NCBI GenBank assembly: GCA_963752695.1
Contig: CAVVZB010000002.1
Span: 1,364,001-1,428,000, forward strand
From: Bog-113 sp963752695
GTDB lineage: Bacteria; Acidobacteriota; Terriglobia; Bryobacterales; Bryobacteraceae
Direction of reading: 5' to 3'
Length of the DNA stretch: 64,000 bases
Below the pieces are notes generated by a model. The model made no database searches, was not told the origin of the DNA, and worked only from the letters and a program-made list of their open reading frames with translations. The position numbers and the translations under genes are program-made. This document shows, piece by piece, positions 58,114 to 64,000 of the stretch. Each line of letters begins with the position of its first letter. Within the stretch, counting starts at the first letter, position 1.

Positions 58114-59061
58114 ATGGCGACGGGCGGCTCGAAACGTGTAAAGGGTAAGAAGTCCGAGGTTCCTGAGCGTGTAAAGCCGGACTTGGAAGAACCGGTCGCC
58201 GGATCGGGTGAACTGGTAATCATCACCGGTCTGAGCGGCTCCGGCAAGGGATCCGTCCTGAAGGTTCTTGAGGACTTGGGCTATTACGCGGTCGATAATT
58301 TGCCGATCGACCTGATCCCCAAGTTCGCCGAACTAACACGCGATTCGAGCACGATCCGGCAGGCGGCGCTTGTCGTAGACATTCGGGAGCGGGAAGGCCT
58401 GGAGCGCTTCCCTGCCCTGTTTGCGAAGATTCGGCAGAGTATTCCAACCCGACTTGTCTTCATGGAAGCCGACCGCGAGAGCCTGCTGCGCCGGTTCAGT
58501 GAAACGCGGCGGCCGCATCCGCTCGGGACCGAGCAATCGATCGGCGAAAGCATCGACGCCGAGGGGCGGCTGTTAACTCCCATCCGCGAACTCGCGGATG
58601 TGGTGATCAACACGAGCAAGTTCACTGTCCACGAGCTAAGGGATTTTGTACGGGAGAAGTTTGCGGCAGGGCGTAGCGACCAGAAAATTCTCGTTTATGT
58701 GACAAGCTTTGGGTATCGCCATGGAGTGCCTCCGGATAGCGATCTGGTTTTTGACGTGCGCTTTCTGCCGAACCCGAATTACATTCCGAAGTTCAAGAAG
58801 CTTACGGGGCGGCATCCCTCAGTGGCAGCTTATATCCGCAGCTTTCCGCAGACAACGGAGTTCATCGGCCGCATTTCCGAGTTGTTGATCTACCTGCTGC
58901 CGCACTACATCGAGGAAGGCAAAAGCTACTTAACGATTGGATTCGGCTGCACCGGCGGGCATCACCGGTCGGTGATGATCGCGGACCAGATTCGGAAGAA
59001 TTTGAACCAAGCAGGATTTCAGGCCAAGGTAACGCACCGCGATATGACTAAGCCGGTTTAA
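58114..59061 (+). CDS. rapZ: RNase adapter/nucleotide-binding protein RapZ
   Basis: P-loop protein that in E. coli guides RNase E to the sRNA GlmZ and so tunes amino-sugar synthesis. Walker A ITGLSGSGKGSVL is at residues 37-49, then LGYYAVDNLPIDLIPKF, FGYRHGVPPDSDLVFDVRF and the C-terminal IGFGCTGGHHRSVMIADQI. At 315 aa it has an N-terminal extension of about 30 basic/acidic residues compared with the usual 285. glmZ/glmS were not seen. It is the last gene of the operon, and its stop overlaps that of the convergent PDZ gene by four bases. Confidence 0.94.
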   Translation: MATGGSKRVKGKKSEVPERVKPDLEEPVAGSGELVIITGLSGSGKGSVLKVLEDLGYYAVDNLPIDLIPKFAELTRDSSTIRQAALVVDIREREGLERFPALFAKIRQSIPTRLVFMEADRESLLRRFSETRRPHPLGTEQSIGESIDAEGRLLTPIRELADVVINTSKFTVHELRDFVREKFAAGRSDQKILVYVTSFGYRHGVPPDSDLVFDVRFLPNPNYIPKFKKLTGRHPSVAAYIRSFPQTTEFIGRISELLIYLLPHYIEEGKSYLTIGFGCTGGHHRSVMIADQIRKNLNQAGFQAKVTHRDMTKPV

Positions 59062-59069
59062 GGACCGGC
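59052..59069. terminator. Hairpin over the convergent rapZ and PDZ-gene stops
   Basis: GCCGGT (59052-59057) and ACCGGC (59064-59069) form a 6-bp stem whose loop contains both stop codons. No U-run is present on either strand, so it is a weak candidate for a bidirectional terminator. Confidence 0.35.
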
Positions 59070-59867
59070 CGGCCCCATCAGGTTTAGTGTCAGAGCCAGT
59101 TCCTTGTGATTGCGAACGACCGTGAGAGTGATTGGCGTCGACGCATCTCTTGAGACAATGCGAAAAGTAAACTCCTGAACCGTTTTGATCGGAGTAGAAC
59201 CGACGCGGACGAGCACATCGCCGGCGCGCATTCCGGCTTTCTCCGCAGGCGAGCCGGGGATAACGGAGCGCACGAGCACTCCTTTCTTTACGCCGAAATA
59301 ATCCGCAAGCTGCCCGGTCAGGGACTCGGCGTCAATCCCACTTGTAAATCGTGGCCCGAAGGAGATCGCCGGAGCAGGAAAGTTCCAGCGGCCCGATTCG
59401 GACGAATTGTCATTCCAAGGAAAGGCTGGGACCGGGGGAACGGGCGGGATTTGGAAATGAAATTCGCCGGAATTTGGGGGCGCAATAATGGGCCGCGCGC
59501 TCAAGGTTGCCGACAAGGTTTGAGGCGCACCATCCCGGATGATCTTGAGGGTGACTTTGTGCCCCGGAGGAGTGTCGCGCACCAGGCGCTGTAACTGCTC
59601 GGCATTTTCGACCGGCTGCCCTTGAAACTCGATAATGACGTCGGATTCCTTGAGGCCGGCTTTCGCGGCCGGGGTATCCGCACCGACATTGGTGACCAAC
59701 ACGCCGCGGCTATCTTTCAGCTTCAGTTCCGCGGCGCGAGCCTCCGTAATGCTGGTAGCCATGCCGACTCCCAAATACCCATGACTGGCCGGCCTTTGCG
59801 CGCACAGTTGTGAGAGAGACAGGCCGTTGATGGCCAGGCAGACTAAACCAGCGATCCAACGTTTCAT
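59058..59867 (-). CDS. Exported double-PDZ protein without protease domain
   Basis: A 269-residue protein with a signal peptide (IAGLVCLAINGLSLSQLCAQ). The first PDZ domain is at about 28-115 (YLGVGMATSITEARAAELKL, then GADTPAAKAGLKESDVIIEF) and the second at about 170-265 (SLTGQLADYFGVKKGVLVRS, then GSPAEKAGMRAGDVLVRVG). A HtrA-type catalytic domain is absent, so this is a binding or regulatory protein, perhaps a sensor of misfolded envelope proteins. It is the last gene of the third ECF operon, 18 bases after the DUF4097 gene. Confidence 0.82.
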   Translation of the reverse strand: MKRWIAGLVCLAINGLSLSQLCAQRPASHGYLGVGMATSITEARAAELKLKDSRGVLVTNVGADTPAAKAGLKESDVIIEFQGQPVENAEQLQRLVRDTPPGHKVTLKIIRDGAPQTLSATLSARPIIAPPNSGEFHFQIPPVPPVPAFPWNDNSSESGRWNFPAPAISFGPRFTSGIDAESLTGQLADYFGVKKGVLVRSVIPGSPAEKAGMRAGDVLVRVGSTPIKTVQEFTFRIVSRDASTPITLTVVRNHKELALTLNLMGPAGP

Positions 59868-59885
59868 TTCATTCCGTCCTTTTAA

Positions 59886-61082
59886 CTATTTTTTCCTGAT
59901 CCAGATGGTGCCGCTGGTGCCTTGGATCCGCAGCAATGGACCACCTCCATTGAGGCTTCCGCTGGCGATGGCGGCACCGCCGGCGATGGCGGCCCGAATA
60001 CTGGAAAACTCGGAGAGGATGCCTTCCCGCCGGGTAGCTCCCGCGTTCTGCGCCTGGATGCTCACTCTTAGCTTGGACGGGAGAAACACGGTAACGTCAC
60101 CAGAACCGGTCGAGATAAAGGAATCGCTCGAAAGCGTTTCGCCCTGGAACTGGGCGACAACATTACCGGACGCAGTGACGATGCGCATGACACTGCTGGA
60201 AGCGGCCCGGATCACACCGCTCGCGCTCTCGCATTGGATGCCGGCGGCGGATCCGATAAGGATGGGGCCACCTCCGGTATTCCGAGCGCTAACCATTCCT
60301 CCGGCCCGTCCGATATCGATGGCGCCGCCACCACCGTTGGAGGCGACGACGGCTCCGGCCGCCTGTTCGATTCGCACTTTGCCGCCGCCGGTGACAGCGC
60401 GGATGGCCCCGCCTGCTTTCCGGACGGTGATGTCTCCACCCAAAGTTTGAAAGCTGGCTTCGCCGTGAATGGATTCAGCGGTGATGTCGCCTCCGCCGCT
60501 AGTGACCCGGGCCCAACCGCCGACCTCGCCGATGTGAAGCGTGCCTCCTCCAGTGCTCAGATCGAGGTTGCCTTTGACGCGACCAATACGCGCGTCGCCG
60601 CCACCGCTCTGGGCGATGAAGCTGCCATCGAAGTCGTCGATTTCTATGCTGCCGGTACCCGTGCCAACGCCTACCGCAGCCAAGCTCCGCGGCACGGTGA
60701 CTTGTAAAGAGACTGGGCCGGTGTCGCCATCCACGCTAAGACGGAGGTAGCGGCCGTGGCGCGCCAGACTGGTTTCGGCATTCTGCAAAGCGTCGCGAGC
60801 TTCGGCCAGCGAGCGGACGCGGACGCGACGGATCAGCCTGTACTCCACCTGCGGAGTAGCTCCGGTGTGGATGACAACGTCGCCTACGAGAGTGATTTTG
60901 AGCTGCTCGGCATCTCCTGTGGCCAAGCTGCCGGTGGACGTCTCCACCCAGAATTCGCCATCGCGGCGAGGTCCCGAGTCGGCGGCAAATAGCCCGGAGC
61001 TGAGTAGCAGGCTCGCGCCAAGAAGGATGAGTGTGGAAGGTGTGTGGCGCGGAAGCACTTTAGAAGGTCCCGATGGAGGCAT
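59886..61082 (-). CDS. Exported DUF4097-type beta-helix protein
   Basis: A 398-residue protein with a signal peptide (LILLGASLLLSSGLFAADS). From about 130 to 340 it is made of repeats of 18-20 residues, each turning at a Gly-rich corner (IAQSGGGDARIGRVKGNLDL, STGGGTLHIGEVGGW, TSGGGDITAESIHG, TLGGDITVRKAGG). This is the right-handed beta-helix pattern of DUF4097 proteins. Its role is unknown; in many bacteria it lies behind ECF sigma or PspC genes. The start is ATG 61082, overlapping the anti-sigma gene by 23 bases; GTG 61058, just after that gene's stop, is an alternative. Confidence 0.78.
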   Translation of the reverse strand: MPPSGPSKVLPRHTPSTLILLGASLLLSSGLFAADSGPRRDGEFWVETSTGSLATGDAEQLKITLVGDVVIHTGATPQVEYRLIRRVRVRSLAEARDALQNAETSLARHGRYLRLSVDGDTGPVSLQVTVPRSLAAVGVGTGTGSIEIDDFDGSFIAQSGGGDARIGRVKGNLDLSTGGGTLHIGEVGGWARVTSGGGDITAESIHGEASFQTLGGDITVRKAGGAIRAVTGGGKVRIEQAAGAVVASNGGGGAIDIGRAGGMVSARNTGGGPILIGSAAGIQCESASGVIRAASSSVMRIVTASGNVVAQFQGETLSSDSFISTGSGDVTVFLPSKLRVSIQAQNAGATRREGILSEFSSIRAAIAGGAAIASGSLNGGGPLLRIQGTSGTIWIRKK

Positions 61083-61971
61083 GCATGTCGCGCAAGGCGT
61101 TCGTCATGCGCATGCGGACGTAGCTGTTGTCTTCTTTCTGAATGGCGTTCTGCAGCGGACCCACCATCGAAGGATCGGTATGGGCGGTGAGCAGATCGAT
61201 CGCTTTCATGCGAACGCCGGAGTTTCCATCGTTTAACAGCACCGCGGTCATGGCTTTACGAACGGCCGGATCGGCGCCGTACAGCTTTAGACCTTCGGCG
61301 GCACTGATACGGACACCGACGTTAGGATCGTGTTGAACCGCATCGAGCAAGGCGTTGCGCACGTCGGGATCGGCGGCGTGGTCCTTGATCACACCTGCTG
61401 CTTCGACGCGAACGCCAGCATTATCCTGGGCCTTCATCGAAGAAAGTAAGAGTGCGCGAATCTCCGGATCGTCCGGCGACCCGGAGATCGTCTTTTGAGA
61501 GACATTATCGAAAGCGATTCGCACCTTGCCGCTGGCATCCGGTTCAACGGAACGAACACTGACGAAACCAGCTTGCTGCCCGGTGGACGGCAGGGCAAAA
61601 GTGCTGGGAGCAAACTTTCCGGCCAGGAAACCGACGGCAATCAGCGCCATGGCGCCAACGGGAATGTTGAAGCCGACAGGCATGCTCGCCAAACTCCGGA
61701 GCCGCGCGAACCAGCTCTGCGGGTTAGCTGCGGATTGTGCCCGCTGCACGCGCAAGGAGCGCGCAAGATCGACTCGGCACTGGTTTAGAAAAGTATCAGA
61801 GATGGGCAATTCCGCAGTCGACAACTGCCCGCCGAGAGTGCGCAGCTGAGTCAGTTGCGCGGCGCAGGCACCGCAGCCGGTGAGGTGATGCTCTAAGCGT
61901 TCCTCTTTTTCCTGGCTCAACTCACCATAGATATAAAGAGAAAGCTCATTCTCGATGTGATTACAACTCAT
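61060..61971 (-). CDS. Zinc-finger anti-sigma factor fused to HEAT repeats
   Basis: A 303-residue membrane protein. The N-terminus has the ZAS motif HHLTGCGAC (H-X3-C-X2-C). One membrane helix follows near 100-117 (IPVGAMALIAVGFLAGKFA). The periplasmic part (about 165-298) has four or so HEAT-like repeats of 31 residues: GVRVEAAGVIKDHAADPDVR, GVRISAAEGLKLYGADPAVR, GVRMKAIDLLTAHTDPSMVG and YVRMRMTNALRDMHAS. HEAT repeats are protein-binding and could sense an envelope ligand. It overlaps its sigma gene by four bases. Confidence 0.82.
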   Translation of the reverse strand: MSCNHIENELSLYIYGELSQEKEERLEHHLTGCGACAAQLTQLRTLGGQLSTAELPISDTFLNQCRVDLARSLRVQRAQSAANPQSWFARLRSLASMPVGFNIPVGAMALIAVGFLAGKFAPSTFALPSTGQQAGFVSVRSVEPDASGKVRIAFDNVSQKTISGSPDDPEIRALLLSSMKAQDNAGVRVEAAGVIKDHAADPDVRNALLDAVQHDPNVGVRISAAEGLKLYGADPAVRKAMTAVLLNDGNSGVRMKAIDLLTAHTDPSMVGPLQNAIQKEDNSYVRMRMTNALRDMHASIGTF

Positions 61972-62582
61972 ACAAACGCTCCTAGCGAACCGCGCAGTTT
62001 CTGCGTGGCCCGGAATAGACAGTTCTTGGCGGCTTCTTCAGTGGTGCCGAGCACTTCGCCGATTTTCTTCAAGCGCAGCCCCTGGAAGTGCCGGAGTTCG
62101 AAGACCATCCGCTCGCGAGGGGACAAGTCCGCCAGCGCGGTTTGAATGTGGCTGGCGAGCTGGCGGCTTTGCGTCTGGCGCTCGGGATCGGCATGAGGAG
62201 CGGGCTCTTCGAATTGCGCCATGCGATCAATGACGCCCTCGCTGGTTTCCACCGTGCCCGATTCCTCCCTGCGAACTTTGCGTTTTCGCAAGTTATCCAG
62301 GCACAGATTCGTCACGATCCGGTAAAGCCAAGTGTGAAAGCTACAGTCGAATCGAAAGGTATGTAAGTTGCGATACACGCGCAGGAACGCCTCCTGGTAC
62401 ACGTCTCGCGCATCTTCCGGCGAGCGGAGCATGTTCATGGCAATTCGAAGGACGCCACGGTCGTAGGCGTGCACCAATCGCTCAAAGGCGAGGTCGTCAC
62501 CCGCTTGCGCCGCGCGAATCAATTCGGCCTCGTCCAGCGGTTCGGACAACCTTGCGGTCATCGCGCCGGCTGCATGTTCCAT
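61968..62582 (-). CDS. RNA polymerase ECF sigma factor (third)
   Basis: A 204-residue group-IV sigma factor. Region 2 includes FERLVHAYDRGVLRIAMNML, ARDVYQEAFLRVYRNLHTF and FHTWLYRIVTNLCLDNLRKR. Region 4 includes LADLSPRERMVFELRHFQGL and KKIGEVLGTTEEAAKNCLFR. A 35-residue acidic linker joins the two. TAGGAG precedes the ATG at 62582. It heads the operon sigma, HEAT anti-sigma, DUF4097, PDZ, and a TGACC-N15-CGTC element lies just upstream. Confidence 0.91.
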   Translation of the reverse strand: MEHAAGAMTARLSEPLDEAELIRAAQAGDDLAFERLVHAYDRGVLRIAMNMLRSPEDARDVYQEAFLRVYRNLHTFRFDCSFHTWLYRIVTNLCLDNLRKRKVRREESGTVETSEGVIDRMAQFEEPAPHADPERQTQSRQLASHIQTALADLSPRERMVFELRHFQGLRLKKIGEVLGTTEEAAKNCLFRATQKLRGSLGAFV

Positions 62583-62599
62583 TTGCTCCTATCTAGTTT

Positions 62600-62623
62600 G
62601 ACGGAGCAGTTGGGAAAAGGTCA
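62600..62623 (-). promoter_or_regulatory. Candidate ECF-type promoter for the third sigma operon
   Basis: Minus-strand TGACC (62623-62619) and CGTC (62603-62600) are 15 bases apart, the same spacing and -10 as upstream of the second ECF gene (25620-25643). A start near 62592 would leave a ten-base leader with the TAGGAG. This suggests autoregulation, but the motifs are short. Confidence 0.35.
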
Positions 62624-62634
62624 CCCGGGAAAAT

Positions 62635-63534
62635 TCAGGCGAGGACCTGCCGGCAGTAGTCGTAGCACTTCTTCACTTCCTGCCGCGAGCCGCCGGCGCC
62701 TTTGTATTCGTATTCGATGAAGGCGGGAATGGGGTATTTGGTCTGTTTCAGCAGAAGCAGAACTTCTTTGATGGGGGTGTCACCCTGGCCCCAAACGGTG
62801 TTGTCTCCCTCGTTCTTCTTGCGGTCTTTGAGGTGGATCAACACGATTTTCTCGTGATGCTTGCGGATGAAATCGACCGCATCGAAGTTGGCGGCGGTGA
62901 AGTGACCGATATCCAGGTTGATGCGGTAGTAAGGAGACATCGCCACGGCTTTAGCGAAGCTTTCGGGCGTGGCGAACTGATTGGGATCTTTCAGGTCCGA
63001 GTGGCCGTGCATGGCCACGACCATTTTGTGCTTGTTGGCAAACGGGACCACGCGCTGCGCGACGGGCAAAGTGGTGGACGCAGTAATGATATTCACGCCC
63101 AGCGCTTTGGCCATCAGGAATCCGCGATCGATCTCCTCATCGGTGAAGTGGTCGTCAAAGCTGAGGTTGTACGCGTAAAGATTGATTCCGGCGTCGTTGA
63201 ATTTCTTCTTGATCCCGGCGAAGTAGTCCAAAGGGACGGTCTTTCGCCACTGATGCAGATCGGGCCGGGACGCGCCCATCGCATGTGGGTGCATGCCCCC
63301 GGATTCGATGTGGGGCGAAAATAATTCACAATCGCCCAGGCCATCGGCCGCCATGGCTTCAATCGCCTGATCAATCGGCAGGTCGCGAAAGCTATAGGAC
63401 TGTACTCCCAATTGCACGCCGTCGATCTTGGAATCGATCATGCTGGGCGCGGAGAAGACTCTCTTCGCCAGCAGACTGGGTAACGCCAACCCGGCGAGCC
63501 CGTAGTGAGTGAAATTTCTTCTTGAGTAAGTCAA
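62635..63534 (-). CDS. TAT-exported sugar phosphate isomerase/epimerase-like TIM-barrel protein
   Basis: A 299-residue protein. The N-terminus TYSRRNFTHYGLAGLALPSL is a twin-arginine signal. The barrel (AP-endonuclease-2/xylose-isomerase-like) shows VQLGVQSYSFRDLPIDQAIE, DCELFSPHIE, VVAMHGHSD, YRINLDIGHFTAANFDAVDF and VLIHLKDRKK, with metal-binding Glu, Asp and His in the usual strands. Such secreted forms are abundant in soil bacteria and probably act on free sugars or glycosides. It lies 19 bases behind the quinoprotein gene and is likely co-transcribed with it. Confidence 0.82.
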   Translation of the reverse strand: MTYSRRNFTHYGLAGLALPSLLAKRVFSAPSMIDSKIDGVQLGVQSYSFRDLPIDQAIEAMAADGLGDCELFSPHIESGGMHPHAMGASRPDLHQWRKTVPLDYFAGIKKKFNDAGINLYAYNLSFDDHFTDEEIDRGFLMAKALGVNIITASTTLPVAQRVVPFANKHKMVVAMHGHSDLKDPNQFATPESFAKAVAMSPYYRINLDIGHFTAANFDAVDFIRKHHEKIVLIHLKDRKKNEGDNTVWGQGDTPIKEVLLLLKQTKYPIPAFIEYEYKGAGGSRQEVKKCYDYCRQVLA

Positions 63535-63553
63535 TGATCCCGCTCCGGCTCAC

Positions 63554-64000
63554 TTAGCTCTTCGGCAGCGCAAAGGCTTGCAGAGTATCGCCCGCCCCCA
63601 CGACCAGATACTGGCGGCCATCCAACATGTATGTCATGGGGCCGTTGCTCAGTGAGGCCGATATGTTCGCATGCCAGAGAATCTTACCGCTGGAGGGTTC
63701 GAAGGCGATGAGGTTGTGGGAGGGATCGCCTGTGAAGAGAAGATCGCCGGCGGTGTTGAGGATGCCGAAAATACCGCCGCCAATCCCGGGATAAGTGTGA
63801 ACCCAGCGAACAGAGCCGTTCGTGTAATCAATGGCTTTAAGCGAGACCCTCGACCACACAGTGCTGTCGCGGCCGCCATAACCTTCGGGGCGCTCATCGG
63901 TGTCAGTCAGGTAGAAAACGCTGTAAGACTGGGCCGTATTCACGTAAAACAATCCTGTTTTCGGATTGAAGCTCGGCGGAGGCCAGTTGGTTGCGCCGTC
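63554..64000 (-). CDS. PQQ-dependent dehydrogenase-like beta-propeller protein, C-terminal part
   Basis: The frame is open to the window edge, so the N-terminus lies outside. The 148 residues include WPPPSFNPKTGLFYVNTAQS, LKAIDYTNGSVRWVHTYPG, GDLLFTGDPSHNLIAFEPSS and GKILWHANISASLSNGPMTY, the blade motifs (W-motifs) of quinoprotein alcohol/glucose dehydrogenases, and end YLVVGAGDTLQAFALPKS. It would oxidise an alcohol or sugar in the periplasm. The gene precedes the sugar isomerase-like gene by 19 bases, suggesting one sugar-processing operon. Confidence 0.85.
   Translation of the reverse strand, partial: DGATNWPPPSFNPKTGLFYVNTAQSYSVFYLTDTDERPEGYGGRDSTVWSRVSLKAIDYTNGSVRWVHTYPGIGGGIFGILNTAGDLLFTGDPSHNLIAFEPSSGKILWHANISASLSNGPMTYMLDGRQYLVVGAGDTLQAFALPKS

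Overview
The window reads as chromosomal DNA of an acidobacterium, most likely of the Solibacter/Bryobacter branch (Bryobacterales). This rests on three signs: a GH44 hydrolase ending in a TIGR03437-type C-terminal domain (a paralogous family expanded in Candidatus Solibacter), a protein of the 'STGPRS-EGK ... NALKHGL' family that recurs in these genomes, and remnants of an integrase type common in them. Sequence is GC-rich, almost every intact gene has a recognisable start, and many neighbours overlap by ATGA/TGATG. No rRNA, tRNA, CRISPR array or intact insertion sequence was recognised.

Layout. 0.1-4.4 kb: leuABCD leucine operon (+), with a LeuA that lacks the regulatory domain. 4.4-17.4 kb: a long run of minus-strand housekeeping genes: anmK, mutS, glutamate dehydrogenase, a SnoaL-like protein, an S41 peptidase, ddl, arginase, asnS, ispE and a frameshifted apt, then a set of ECF sigma factor, membrane protein and Spy/CpxP-like protein. 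17.4-22.3 kb: hsp20 (good promoter), terminator, clpB, and an RlmI-like methyltransferase. 22.2-25.6 kb: a second ECF sigma/zinc-finger anti-sigma set that runs into a conserved exported protein and an orphan GspE/PilB ATPase. 25.7-27.3 kb: an isolated nuoCD pair.

27.3-41.2 kb is the accessory, decaying part. It has esterases, a LprI-domain protein broken by a frameshift, a hicBA toxin-antitoxin pair, a twice-deleted tyrosine recombinase remnant, small membrane and thioredoxin-like proteins, a Sel1-repeat protein and a YD-like protein with partial, rearranged copies nearby, and the likely wreck of a second toxin-antitoxin pair. 41.3-43.5 kb: groESL with promoter and terminator. 43.5-51 kb (-): GH44 hydrolase, PHP phosphoesterase, and a membrane-protein/TPR/MFS/VOC series.

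51.1-59.1 kb (+): a TPR protein, a MacB-type permease, an LptC-LptA fusion, lptB, rpoN (possibly leaderless), hpf and rapZ, the common lptB-rpoN-hpf-rapZ order. 59.1-62.6 kb (-): a third ECF module in which the anti-sigma factor carries HEAT repeats and is followed by a DUF4097 beta-helix protein and a double-PDZ protein. The window ends in a TAT-exported sugar isomerase-like protein and the 3' end of a quinoprotein dehydrogenase.

No clear, wholly new defence or metabolic system is visible. The best leads are the third ECF module (HEAT anti-sigma, DUF4097, PDZ), the ECF-GspE coupling, the scar-rich island, and several single-base frameshifts that are either assembly errors or real gene decay.
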